A stretch of 64,000 nt of DNA from Xylogone sp. PMI_703 (Eukaryota > Ascomycota > Leotiomycetes), in assembly GCA_021399445.1 (NCBI GenBank), contig JAJTUQ010000002.1, positions 1,426,001 to 1,490,000 on the forward strand, in the 5' to 3' direction. The translations under genes were made by a program, and so were the position numbers. The notes under the pieces are model-generated. The model was not told the origin of the DNA and made no database searches. It worked only from the letters and a program-made list of their open reading frames with translations. This document shows, in pieces, positions 24,202 through 35,705 of the stretch (position 1 is the first letter of the stretch; each line of letters opens with the position of its first letter).

Positions 24202-25488
24202 TGTCTCTCCCTGCGGGGAAGCCGCTATTGCTTTCCGCGGAGTCAGCAGAGGAAGAAGTATGTGGAGAGAAATTTGATGACGTGATCAGTAATTACATGG
24301 TACAGAGACTCTATTCGCGAGGCAATATCGACAAGACTTTAACTATTGTAAAGTCAGAACACCAATTGATATCACCTCTTCAAGAAGCTATGAAGAATAA
24401 CAATGATGCCCGTTGTTATTAAAGTTCAAGGACCGGCCCTTGAAAGCGATGTCGGCCACGGATCACCGTTGATTTCTCAATTAAAAAAATTTCAAAAAGA
24501 CGCTCAGATCCTCCATATCGAGCAGGATACGCCATCTAATACTGAGTGGAGCATCTTGGGTGATTATTTCACACGTGTAAGGATTCTCAAAACGGATTCG
24601 GGGCATAGAGAGGATTTGAACGATGAAGCAATTCCACCGCATTGGCCATTGGAACACTTAGAGATTGGGTCCGCTGCGACTGGAAATACAGTCAAGACAC
24701 CATTTGTTTGCGACGGAAGAGTTCCTCACTTAGTGCTCTTTCTAACATACGGACTGCGTTTTAAAAGTGATGGTTCGGATGGAGAAACAAGTGATGCATG
24801 TGACTGGCGCATTGAAGACGAAGAATCGAGCCAATGCATTGTTGATGAACTGGCCTCAAAATTGACTGCTCAACAGAAGATTGATGATGAGGTCAAACAT
24901 ACCAAACTGAGGAAATTTGAAATTCTTGAGAATGATGCGATAGCCACATTTGTCCGTATGGCGACCAGCCTTCCTCACGTTGTTATCAACTTAACAACCT
25001 TAAATCTTCGTTCAACCCTAGATAATGACTTTCGTAATGGAGAGTACGACATATTCCAAGGCGTGTTGCCATATTTTGTTCAACTGCAGACGCTAGTCTT
25101 GTCTATCGGAGGGCAGATCGGCGATGAAAGACTCATGTCAACGCTCTGCGAATCTTTACCTCCAAATCTGTCTACTTTTCGATTTCGAGGGCCCATTTCA
25201 CTAGTCACGTCTGAAAGATGGCCTGAATTCGTAAAGTTGATAGGGTCCTCGGAATTCTTGCCACGGCTTAAAGAATTAAGCTTTGTGCTTGATCTGGCTT
25301 ATAAGCCGAAACCATCGGAATGGAAACTTACTAGGGCTACCGATATAAAGATCAATGAGGCCAAGATGGCGTGTAGTCAACTGTATGATAGTGCAATCAG
25401 TAGGAACGTGGCTGTGAGTCAATTTATGGACAAGTGGGCCGATAGTTGTACGTTATTTAAAGAAGTCGATAGTCGGTGGAGCAAATGA
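24202..25488 (+). pseudogene. Frameshifted gene for a fungal protein of unknown function (leucine-rich-repeat-like)
   Basis: Two frames overlap head to tail: one from about 24202 to 24422 ending in DARCY-stop, the other from 24403 to 25488 (361 codons). Deleting one T after the CGT at about 24410 would join NNNDAR to VIKVQGPA in one continuous sequence, so the gene seems broken by a one-base insertion. The first segment begins with GTG, not ATG, just after a possible splice acceptor, so the start is lost or sits on an upstream exon. The product resembles fungal hypothetical proteins with irregular Leu-rich repeats (LTTLNLRS, LQTLVLSIGG, LSTFRFRG) ending in a CxxFK-VDxRW tail; no function is known for this family. 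The 361-codon downstream part alone could still be translated from the ATG at 24403. Confidence 0.6.
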
Positions 25489-25938
25489 GCCCAAAATCTT
25501 CTTACCGTTCTATCTTTGGAGGATTTACATACTGTATGAATACCTGGCTGTTGGTGAGAATATGCTTACTATATCATGAGTTTTAGTTGGGTTCTGCTAA
25601 ATGCTTTAAAGTTTACACTTTTTAAGCTTATTGATTATTTTTGTTAGACTGTGGAATTCTCAGATGCACTAACTCAAGCATATCCTAAGAGGCAATTCGA
25701 GTGGTAACAAGGCCTCCTTTATAGGAAAGACTAATATTTGGCGGAGCGAAGCAACTGGAATGAGCAAAAATGAGCGTAACTCTTACTATACTATATTCAG
25801 CTATTTCGAATTTTCGACCCATTAACCGGCTTTATGCGATGAGCTATCAAACCATATACATAGTATATTCCACTTGAAAAAGGTTTCAAGAAGCACAGGA
25901 GCTTTCCGTTCTCTGCTCGAGGCGAACGCCACGATATA
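25489..25938. other. Convergent intergenic region
   Basis: AT-rich sequence between the 3' ends of the pseudogene and the carbonic anhydrase gene. No gene, RNA or repeat is evident. Confidence 0.5.
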
Positions 25939-26608
25939 TTACACGTCGACTTCCTTTGTAATTCCTGTCTGCGTGTCCAGCACGAAGCCATAGACCTGCA
26001 TTCCAGAAAGACTTATGTCATCTCTAAGCTTACGGACATCTTCTCTAACCGTGTCCGCAAGGTTCTCTTCTTTCCACAGTTTAAAGTCAATTTTGTCCAC
26101 AACTCTCCCAGCATCTGGATTCTTCGACTTTGAGTATTCACGAATTTCGTCCTCTGTTACAATGCTTACTCCGCAATCTGTTCATCAATAAGATACATAC
26201 AGTATCAGCACACTGAATCTAAGGCCTCCATACCTGTATGATGTACGACAACCACCATCTTTATATTCACTAGGGCACGCAAAACATTTAGGGACCGCAC
26301 AGCATCATCTGATGCTCGACCGCCTGCGTTTCGAAGAACTGCAGTGCTGGTGCCTAATCCGAAAAATGTCTCTGGAACACAGCGTGGGTCTAGGCAGGTA
26401 ACTGTGTTATGGTATATGTGAGTAAGTATATCCTAACCAGGAGAATGTTGGTTTATATGATGCAAGACATACGAATAGCCATGGGCAAGCTGTTTTCTGC
26501 AAAACACTGCGCTCGCATTTGCGACATGGCGGGTGCACCAGTAAACGATTTTGCGTATTCCGCATTGTTGTGAAGAAGTTCTTCGATCCTGTTTCTGAAA
26601 GCCGACAT
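25939..26608 (-). CDS. Beta-class carbonic anhydrase, 180 aa
   Basis: Three minus-strand exons, 26608-26473, 26401-26234 and 26177-25939, splice in phase (543 nt including stop). The enzyme interconverts CO2 and bicarbonate with a catalytic zinc. Zinc ligands fit the beta-class: Cys48 in CLDPR with its Asp50/Arg52 dyad, and His100-x2-Cys103 in HHTDCG. The RNAGG segment after the first motif is also typical. Short length and the HHTDCG form resemble the compact class-D-like beta enzymes of bacteria and ascomycetes. The usual residue before Arg is Ser or Ala (CxDSR/CxDAR); here it is Pro, which is unusual. No targeting peptide is visible, so it is probably cytosolic. None of the exons is long, so the gene is easily overlooked by simple ORF searches. 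Confidence 0.88.
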
Positions 26609-27907
26609 GTCGAGATTTTATATCGGGAGTGCTAAAACATAAATTATTATGGAAGTCTTTAACTTTTTCCTAAAGCTGGACGCAGCAAGATATATCGTGG
26701 TAAATGCCAGGTCATTTCGTCTTCTTAAAAGCTTTGCCCCTATAACTAACAAAAACCATAACAGTAGAAACAACGATCACTCTATCAATAGATATCAAAG
26801 TCACCAAGAAAGGCACGGACCAATCAGATAGTATTAAACGAACAGACCTTCAAGAAAAGATTACTTATCAACCGCAGTGCTCCCCATCCGATTAAGACGT
26901 TGATTAGTGATCCGAGGATCTGGTGGAAGTAGGTCAATTTACTAGAAGTGAGAACCAAAATTGTCGTTTTGTGAACCTGATTAACTAATACTAGGGCTAC
27001 TGGATTATCTCATCTGCATATGAAAAGCGCAGCCATTTAGCAGAAAAACGAAAGATGAGAGAAAGTGGAGTTTCTCACAACATGATCCCTTCGGAGGACC
27101 CACATACCGTACAGCATTGGTTCATCTTCCATGGTCCTTGGCAGATTTGGCTTTCCAGCCTCCACAACTCAGAGACGTCTATCCATCCCTCGGATACTCG
27201 ACCTCATCTCCTCAACTGAGGAGCAAGAATTTAAATAGCTGACACATCAGTCCTGGGTTACAGATCACCAAAGCCGGCTTCCCCAAGACCATTCTTTGCA
27301 CACGCCGTCTTTACTTTTTGATCCATAAGTAGAGTGTACTTCTACCGTGCATATATCTTGACAAACTACAGCAATTAAACAACAGGCAATCAAGATAGTT
27401 CAAGCGTAGTACATAATATGACAGCTAGTTACGACACTCTCTATCGATTGTTCCGGAAGCCGAAGGATTCAGAATGCTCTTTGCACATTTTTCCTTTTCT
27501 TTCATCTCACATTGTTTAGTAGCCTATTAAATACACAGCTCCGATGTAACTACATAACGCCGATATACGCATAAGTATCAAGGATGCACAAAACTTTCCT
27601 ATACTGTAATAGCCGAGGAATGTACAGTAATCCGCGAGAGCAGGAAGATGATAAATCTGCATACGAATAAACCCCGATTACTCTATTATTTACGGACGTT
27701 CAGTACCCCAAAAAGGAAGCCCCTAGCGTTGCTTCAATGCATTATAAATTTAAGAACGATTACAGAGTATATTGCCTCATTTGTGCCTGGACTTCATGTG
27801 TAAGTAAACAGTCGAGAGGCCGCTGCACATTTGAAAATCTAGTTCAAACTTTGGTTAGATGAACGACCTGTTGTGGTAGCCCCTTTTTAATGAACAGCAG
27901 CGAAATA
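26609..27907. other. Non-coding region between carbonic anhydrase and NmrA-like gene
   Basis: Divergent promoter space of 1.3 kb between two intact genes. It is AT-rich; small frames (for example 26649-26831) have no family features. No structured repeat was found. Confidence 0.5.
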
Positions 27908-28990
27908 ATGGCCCCGTTGAAGAATATTGTCTGGGTTGGGGTAGGAGACTTTATCCAACTTTTCTTCTAAAACTATGTCACTAACATTGCCGTTATAAAA
28001 GACGGGCGTTACTAGTGTGCCAGTCCTAAAGCGGGTCATCGCCAGTAACAAATTCTCCATCAAGCTCCTTGTCCGTAATCCCGTCTCAACATACACATCG
28101 CTGCCTACCCAGCTGTCATCAGTCCACCAGGTTGATTACGGAAACCACAAGGTGCTCGTGGAGCACCTCCGAGGCCAGGATGCTGTGGTGGTCTTCAACA
28201 GTCTCTTTTTTGGTCACCAATTTGACAAGAAACATATTGCTTTAGTGAACGCTGCCATTGAGGCCGGCGTGAAGTACTTTGTCCCTTCCGAGTGGGCATT
28301 AGATACTGCGGGGGACATGGGAAGCACGAGCGAGAAAATGGGACCTACCTTACCAACAAACATGGTCTTAGCCCCCAAGAGGGTGGCACATAATTACCTT
28401 CTAGCTCGTGTGGCAGAAGGAAAGATCAACTTCGCCGCAATTTATCCTGGTGTACTTATTGAATCAAGTAAGTCTAATAGTAATTCATTCATGCCAATCT
28501 CAAGATTAGGCCAAGTTAACGTCGTTTTAAAGCTCTCCAGGTCGGCTCCCTTCCGTTCAACTTTGCCCAACATACCGGACCGCTGCCAGACGGAGGGGCA
28601 ATCCCGTTCGCAGCCACAAGCTATACCACGCTGTCAAAGGCAGTCATCTCACTTCTCAGCGATCCTTCTAAATTTCATAACAGCTTTTATCATATTGCCG
28701 ACGGAGTTCTGACTCCACTGGATGTGCTTCACATCTTTGAAAAAGAGACCGGAGTGAAGTGGAAAACAACGTCCTACTCTATCAAGGAGAGAAGCCAGGC
28801 CGCACTGGCAAATATGAAAAAAGGTGTGTTTGGAGTTGAAGAATTTTTTGGAACACTTGCCGCACCCTTCTTTGGAGGACTACAGGTCTTCACCAACCTA
28901 GATAATGAAATCTTCGGTATCGAAAGAGGAGAGGTAGATATAAGGGAAGAGGTGGCAAGGTATGCGAGGGAGCAGACTGCGGCTGCATAA
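27908..28990 (+). CDS. NmrA-like / isoflavone-reductase-like oxidoreductase, 318 aa
   Basis: Three exons are predicted: 27908-27940, 28002-28467 and 28533-28990, total 957 nt in phase. The family (NAD(P)-binding NmrA/PCBER type) includes NADPH-dependent reductases of phenolics and redox-sensing regulators. The N terminus MAPLKNIVWVGTG gives the beta-alpha nucleotide-binding turn, although the glycine motif is weaker than usual. Next come KLLVRNP, the VEAGVKYFVPSEW-like segment (here IEAGVKYFVPSEW) and the C-terminal SYTTLSKAVISLLSDP region. The first intron has an unusual GTAGGA donor and AAAAG acceptor but a good CTAAC branch; if it is not spliced the gene is dead, since the frame stops after about 20 codons. 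The second intron uses the upstream AG (TTTTAAAG), which alone keeps phase. Substrate unknown. Confidence 0.75.
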
Positions 28991-29499
28991 TCCAAATGTC
29001 GCTTTGCTTGCTTGTCCATTGAATAGGCACTGGTAATCAACAGGAATTGACTGTCTCTTTTCATACGCATATTCTATTAAATCCAAGGCGGTGTATCGTT
29101 GGAGTGCACTGAAGTTTAATTGATTGACTATCCTACTGGAGATTTTGCCTTACATTTATAGAGTAAAACATGATCCTAAGACTTTCTGCAATCTATTGAC
29201 AGTGGCGTACAGCCTGGAAATATTTAGAAAGAGGTATGTTGAGGTTTGGCAATGGGCCCATATCGAATCAATTTACCGTTCTGATGCAGTTATTTTACCA
29301 TAGTTACATTGAAAATGCTATCATAATTCAAACTATTTGTGAGTGTTTCTAAATTAAGTTCATACTCGGTTTTAGCAGTACGTTCTAGGATTACTGGTCT
29401 CTAAAGTCAAGTAAAAGTAACACTTAAGCGTAGAATGACTGTCCACATATGATAGCCTTTCCGCTCTGAGAATCTAGGTACTCATAGAGGAATAAAAAA
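28991..29499. other. AT-rich intergenic stretch
   Basis: Nothing beyond the presumed 3' flank of the NmrA-like gene and the 3' flank of the kinase pseudogene is seen. Confidence 0.4.
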
Positions 29500-30550
29500 T
29501 GAAAGAAAGGTCCTTTTCCTACATCGTCATATCCTGGTACATAATAATGGCCTTGTTGAATGCACTAATCAAACGCTCATATAACTTCTTCATGCCATCT
29601 AGTTCCATATCTGTATCTGTCCAGATGTCCCATTCCTCATGGGAAACAGCGCTTCTCGCAACTCTTCTTAAGCTCCTCAAGACATTTCAAGTCAGCTGGA
29701 AACACCCGAATGATTTCTTGAGAATTTTCTTGCTTCATATATTTCTGCTCAATTCTTATCAATTCAATCTATCATCCTGGTTTTGCCCACGCTCTGAACG
29801 AGCTTGCCTCTGGCAATTCTTTCCTGCTATGACGAATGGTAATCTAGAGAAAGGTGTAAAGCAGTGATTCAAGGTCGTGATGGTACGTATGATTCTCAGC
29901 ATAGAGCCTCCCAATCGCCATAAAGGGTTTGTTTCCAAATGTCTCTTGCTTAGGGTCTTAGTCCTGATATAGATCTTTCGCGGCACAAAGATCAATGAGA
30001 ATACCCTTAGGGTCACCTTCCTCTCTACCTGAGGCAAGAATTAAAGTTGTAAGGGGACACATCTTAGTGAAGGATATGCCCATCTTGGTACAGAGATTGT
30101 GGAGCTTTGACAGGCTTCGAGCAACTCTGTGATGACTCAAATTCCTCAATAGATTGATCGAGAGGAGATACTGCCATGCACGAGAGTCGTCTATTAATAA
30201 ACGCCATTTTATCATCATCCCTCATCTCCGTGTTATCACTGTAGGTAGGAGTCGGTGCTTCTACAGGCAATAACATATATGGTGAGCCGAATCTCAAACT
30301 CTGGCGCAGGTTTGCGATAGTCTCGAGATTTTGGCATCCAACAAGCTTTATGGCCTTCCAAACTCCTCTTTTCTTCGTCTTTTCCAACATATCTTGTTCT
30401 TGTATTGCTCTTTTTCTCTCCAGACAAAACACTCCCTTTTGAAGGCCAGAAGAGACTGATTGTCTCGGAGTGGAAACCATAAATTTTCAATAATTTCTGC
30501 CTGTACTTCGATTTACTCAAACAGCTGATCCGGGTCTCTTCTCTCACTGC
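29500..30550 (-). pseudogene. Dead FunK1-like protein kinase
   Basis: The minus strand carries, in the right order but in different frames and with stops, blocks typical of fungal FunK1 kinases: GVWKAIKLVG with IANLRQSLRFG (around 30290-30370), the catalytic loop ILH-stop-DVSPYN (30049-30075), GILIDLCAAKDL (around 29975-30005), FMAIGRLY...HTYHHDLESLLY (about 29862-29925), and a C-terminal LEELKKSCEKRCFP block (about 29640-29690). A TAA at 30064-30066 sits exactly where the Arg/Lys of the HRD/HKD loop should be; further stops occur at 29958-29960 and within the helix after the HDLES block, and at least one frameshift lies between catalytic loop and DFG-equivalent. Intact members are eukaryotic-type kinases expanded in filamentous fungi. 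This copy cannot make an active kinase. Confidence 0.75.
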
Positions 30551-31182
30551 TGCTAGGATGCTCTAAATAATACCTTGTTTTTGTAATGCCGCTCTGGGGC
30601 CTGGTACTACACCACTTCTTTAGAAAGCGTTATCTATTATATGACGTCTGATTCGATAGTTTTCAGCGTCAAGTATACAAGGATGGAGACCTCTTTACTA
30701 GGTGTGCCTCAAGTTTCCTGACCAAGAACCGGACCCTAAGTGTTAGCCAAAATCAGCTGGTTATAGAAATCTTCACAATCCTATTTAAGTCACTAAATCA
30801 TTTGCTTATCCAACCTCTTGATACGAAGGTAATAAGGCTCATAGTCGCATTACCATAGATTTATTTATAGAATTCTATCACATTCATTAAAGCATTTTCA
30901 AAATCTTCCAGCGTAATATTATATTGAATAAGAACACAACTAGGCTTTTACACATGGTATGATTAACTTTTCTTGTGTTAAAAATTTTGTTAGAATTGAT
31001 ATCAGAGCTGTTAGCTTAACGCGTAGGTCTCGAGGCGCACACAAGGACTCCGCTTCTGTACTTTTCTGCTTGTTTACATGAAGATATTTCTACCCAATAT
31101 TTGAAGTAACACGGAAATAATCTCCACAAAGTGAATAGATATGGACTACTTTTGCTAAAGTGCTCCAGGGTGAATTATAAGT
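30551..31182. other. AT-rich intergenic stretch
   Basis: No gene is supported. The part next to 30550-30720 may hold the eroded N terminus of the kinase relic, but no motif is clear enough to call. Confidence 0.4.
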
Positions 31183-31698
31183 TCAATTGTAAACACACGA
31201 AGGGCAGGTTCCAAGTGCTTCGTTTACCCCTTGAACATCCCAATAGAACGGTCTTAGTTCTGTCAGCAGCCCCCGACCTAGATCTACCGAGAAAACTTGG
31301 GTAAAAGGATAGAATAATTCCTTTCCCGTTTTTCTGACTATCAGATGCAAAGTTGAGACCACAACGATCTGATCAGAATCATCATTTTGAAAAACTACGG
31401 GATTTTGCACGTCTACCAAGTCCCAGTAATTAGCCGAGTCAGCCATTGCTTGCTCTACTTCCTTTGGTCCGATAGAAACTCCGCCGTATGGGAGTGCCTT
31501 GGTGTTCTCAAATCGACAATCAGGAGAAAGAATGGCAGCAAGAGCGGTGAAGTTCCGTTGATCAGGTGGTGAAGAGGAGAATACACGTTCTGCATCGTAA
31601 AAGGTATTGAGTATTTCAAGTGCAGTATGATTCAGGCAAGACACCAACGTAATACTTGACAGCACCGCAACGCCCTTGAAAAGTGTATTGAAGTGCAT
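31183..31698 (-). CDS. Small secreted SnoaL/NTF2-like protein, 171 aa
   Basis: A single-exon minus-strand frame starts at 31698 with a clear signal peptide (residues 1 to about 21: Lys8 followed by a hydrophobic core and a VSCLN end). The mature part has the spacing of SnoaL/NTF2-like folds: an N-terminal helix (LEILNTFYDAERVF), a loop with LSPDCRFE, then curved beta-strands (VVFQNDDSDQIVVVSTLHLIV, KELFYPFTQVFSVD). The C terminus holds a possible disulfide pair (CPSC). Such domains can be cyclases, dehydratases or mere binding folds; a function cannot be assigned. Location is probably extracellular or secretory. It stands alone in a gene-poor region. Confidence 0.72.
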   Translation of the reverse strand: MHFNTLFKGVAVLSSITLVSCLNHTALEILNTFYDAERVFSSSPPDQRNFTALAAILSPDCRFENTKALPYGGVSIGPKEVEQAMADSANYWDLVDVQNPVVFQNDDSDQIVVVSTLHLIVRKTGKELFYPFTQVFSVDLGRGLLTELRPFYWDVQGVNEALGTCPSCVYN

Positions 31699-33029
31699 CG
31701 TGATGAGAGGTGGTAATACAAGAGCAATGACGGTAAAAGTTGAGTGTAATGGTGCTACGGATCTCTCCTATTTAGATTATTGATAGTCAAAAGCTTCTTG
31801 CTAAGGGGTATGGTGATTGAGTCTGGAAGGAATTGTATCTTCCAGGCCTTCAGGTTAAATATTGAAGTCGGGTACCCTCTACTGGAATGTGAGAGTTGTA
31901 TGTTTATTTAATCTGCAGTCATGACTTATAAATGCTTATAAATATTGGATACGTCATCTAGATTCGTGAAGGAAGTGGATTATACCGTGAATTAGTGTAA
32001 CTACACCAAGTTCATGCAGACCAGATCCTGTAAATAGACACCTAGACCAATTTGGCAGTTGAAATTTCAGCTCCACTATTGCTCCCTGTGGCCCCGTATC
32101 ACTCCAGTAATTGACACTAAAATTTTATTGCAATTATTAGAAGGTATTAGCTGCTTAGTGTTATTGTGTATGATAAAAGTATGCTAAAACTGGACAGAGC
32201 GATTTGTGAAAGCCAAAGAGATAACGTCACACTACCTGGGTAGTCTTATGATTACAAGAGCAAACAGTATACTGAAATATAATCCCATTAGCTACACAGA
32301 ACTAGAGCGTATTGATGCTGGGCGTTGCTACTTGAATTCTTTGACATAAGTTTTCTGATAGTGATTCTGCTGACCACTGACGAAGCTACTCAATCCTGGG
32401 TCATGGCGCCTTACATGAAAGCGAAACATAAATAAAACCACCGTACTATCTTTTGTGGAGCATTCAAGAAATAGAACGTCCGGGCCGATTGCTAAACGAT
32501 CCGTATAGTATAGTAGAAGACATCTGAGTCTAGTTACAACGGTATTATATACGAGAAAACTACCCTTTCTCTTTATTGAGCTTCACTATGAAGTCAAAGC
32601 CTGGCAAGTATCTGCGAGACCCGCATTAACCCTTGCAACCAATCATCTTGCCTTCTGAGCTTGATGTTGCGCCGGGTTTGGGAGAAATATTTACACAACA
32701 GCACCCCTCGTTGCGCTCTCGCTATTGGCTTGTAAGGTCTAAATTCTCTCCGGTCCGTACGGTGAGTACGTAAGCTCTGCAAACTCTATAAGCTTCGTAG
32801 GTGCTAATAAGCTAGCAAGGTTAAAAATGGCAACACGAGAGGTTAAAGTATACAGGAGTTAAAGGTGGCCAAGTAACGATCAATAACTGAGGAATTAGAT
32901 TATATAAGATTTAAGGGCCGCCATTACATCTCGTCATATCGCCATCACGCATTTCCCAGTTCGAGGATTTAAGAGCCCAACCAAAGCTGCTCCAATGGGT
33001 ACAATTGCATTCATAGCCTGAATTAGTCC

Positions 33030-33060
<31 letters not shown>

Positions 33061-34091
33061 TAATCTCACTTAGCCATTCATTTTCTCGAGCTAGGCCACC
33101 TATGGCCAAAATACTGCTGCAAAACCACTGGATTCCGAGAAGTTCAAAGCTCGGACAAGGAAATGTATCTGGGTTGTCTGTTGTCATGACCACTCTATGG
33201 TAAATATTATTGCATCCGGCAATGCTATTCGTATGATTTACTAATGGATAATGAAAGCACTATTTTGTTAAAGATGCACTACTAGAGAATTATGGCTGGC
33301 CTGAACACTTTAAGCGTGAGCAATGGACTAAAGATCCAAGACAGGATTTGTTGGGAGCGCGAAAATCAATACAACCCTGACCACGAGGATATCTCATCCT
33401 ATTCACGGCATGAGTGAGATGGAAATGAAATAAGTTTGTGGCTCGCGTGTCGTAGCTCAGTTCCTAAATTACGAAGCCCTAGTTTTAGTGATGCTCAGAG
33501 ATTGCGTGGGCAGAATAGATTCAAGGCCCGGTATCTGGATGATTACTGACAATCTTGAGGTTAGATAAGGAAGGAAGTGGAGGCTGGAGACCCCGCAATG
33601 CTATCTTTGTGAAGAGTTGATTATATGACTGAAATAACCGAGTCTGTGGCCTAAGGTCACTATCGTAAAATAATACCCCTAGAATTTGCAGCATTTGTCG
33701 GAGATTTCTGGGGTAGATGAAGTTGTCATGGATGTGGGGCACCGCAAGGAGAGTGGAGAAATCAGAAAATATGACTTCGACCTGAGTGCAGGGCTAATGC
33801 AAACTCAACCTTGTAATCTCTTGATTCAGAAGAGCCATCAAATCTATACCGTGTACAAAAGCGTTTGGTATGGCATGCATAACTGCCATCCCACTAATGG
33901 GATAATTTTGTCAGCTGGATGGGGTAATTTCATCTTACTGGTTGGTAAAGCTTCAGCAGAGCAATTGGCCAGGGTTATTTCATAGAAGAAGAATATATAA
34001 CTCGAGAACCACTCAATCCACGGGCTTAGTCTTAAATAACGCAGCTAATATACCACTTCATTCAATCAGAATAACATTTGCAAATGAAGCA
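31699..34091. other. Gene-poor AT-rich region before the P450
   Basis: About 2.4 kb without a supported gene. It contains a CCT microsatellite at 33028-33054. Short frames at 32594-32782 (minus) and 33686-33985 (plus) have no recognisable domain. The last few hundred bases are the presumed P450 promoter. Confidence 0.45.
33028..33054. repeat. (CCT)9 microsatellite
   Basis: Nine uninterrupted CCT triplets lie in non-coding DNA. Such tracts are often length-polymorphic between strains. Confidence 0.9.
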
Positions 34092-35705
34092 ATGGAATTC
34101 ACAAAGAAACTGGACTTTCTGCGAACATTGTTTGCTCTTTCTCTCTTTTATATTCTGACGGTTATCATATATAGGATCTATTTTCACCACTTAGCAAAGT
34201 ATCCAGGACCTCTTCTAGGGAGGTTCACCAGTCTACCCAAGATGATAGCTATGGCCAGGAAAGACCGTATTAGATGGCAGAACGAGATGTTAAGGAGATA
34301 TGGGGATCCTGTTCGCATATCAACCAATGAGCTCCTTTTCGGAAGCAAAAAATCCTGGCAAGATATCTATGGCCAGAGTTCAAATCCCTGCACCAAAGAA
34401 CCATCTTTCTATGACATGTTCACTGCGACTGGAGCCACTAGCATCCTGAATGAAATTAGCCGTACGAGGCACGCTCGTCTCCGACGACTAGTGTCCCATG
34501 GATTCTCTCAAAATGCACTTCTCCAGGAGGAAGCCCTTATACATGGAAAGATCGAGGTTTACATTAACACCGTTCTCAGCCCAGCAGCAAGGAAGGGAAC
34601 ATCAGTGGATATTTTTCAGAAGACGATGGAGCATTATCTAGATATTGTGAGCTACCTTAGCTTCGGTAAATCATTCGATTCAGTCTCAGGGGCTGGCGAG
34701 ATTACTCAATATGATATGGACAAATTGTAAGTTGCTTTCAGGACGCAAGTACAGATCAGCAAGCAGCTAATTCAGATCAATTATAGTATGACAGTCGTAC
34801 CCATGCAATCATTCTTTCCATTCCTGAAATATGTCCCTATATCACACATTCAAGATGGCTACCGGGGACTTAAGAAGCTCATCACTTTTAGTCAATCTAG
34901 TGTGAGGAGTTTTATTGACCAAGTAGAGCAAGATCCGAACTTTGCTAAGGGGACTTTTCTACGCAACTTGGTAGATGCTGTGGATGCTGAAACCGGGAGT
35001 AAGCTTTCATTTGAAGAGCTAGTTGAGAATACAATTATATTCCTTGTTGCTGGGAGCGATACTACCGCAGTAACTACTATGTACGCCATATGGGAGTGTA
35101 GCAGAAAATATGAGATTGGAAAGAAGCTGGCTAACGAGATTCGCTCCACTTTCCCTGACCCTCAGGAGATACCCACATTCGAGAAGGCGTCAAAATTAGT
35201 AAGAAAGTCCTTTGCATATTTTGCCATTCCATATTCCTTAATATTATAGAACTGATGTCTATACTCTTAGCCTTATCTGGCCGCGGTTATGCAAGAAACA
35301 CTTAGGTTGTGGGGACCTCTGAGTGCAGCTTTCCCTCGTGTTTCCCCTGGGCGTGATATAAGCGGGCATTATGTTCCCAAAGGAACGATTGTGTCGACCT
35401 CGTCTTACGCTTCTTCTCGTGATCCGCAAGTGTTCCCTGACTATGATGTGTTTGACCCTGATCGATGGTTGAACGCAGGAAAGGATATGAAAGATATGAC
35501 CCAACCCTTTAGTTACGGTCCTCGAAACTGCATTGGAAAACATCTGGCTCAGATTGGGTTCACATTAACATTATCTAGAATTTATCAGCTCTACGATATC
35601 GAAATTGACCCCAGCATGACCGAGGGGATGATGAGACTGAAGGACAGAGGGGTTTCTTCGCCCTGGGGAGGCAAAGTGTTGATCAGACCTACTCCAATTC
35701 ACTGA
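34092..35705 (+). CDS. Cytochrome P450 monooxygenase, 493 aa
   Basis: Three exons: 34092-34726, 34787-35198 and 35271-35705, in phase. Microsomal P450s insert one oxygen atom using a partner reductase. An N-terminal membrane anchor (about residues 10-28) is followed by the PGPLLG hinge, the I-helix AGSDTT (300-305), the K-helix ETLR (358-361), the FDPDRW block and the haem loop FSYGPRNCIG with the thiolate Cys436. All core motifs are intact. The overall pattern resembles CYP65-like ascomycete enzymes (isotrichodermin-hydroxylase group), but family assignment needs a comparison. An out-of-frame ATG at 34084 lies 8 nt upstream of the start and could compete for initiation. It opens the series of oxidative genes. 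Confidence 0.92.
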
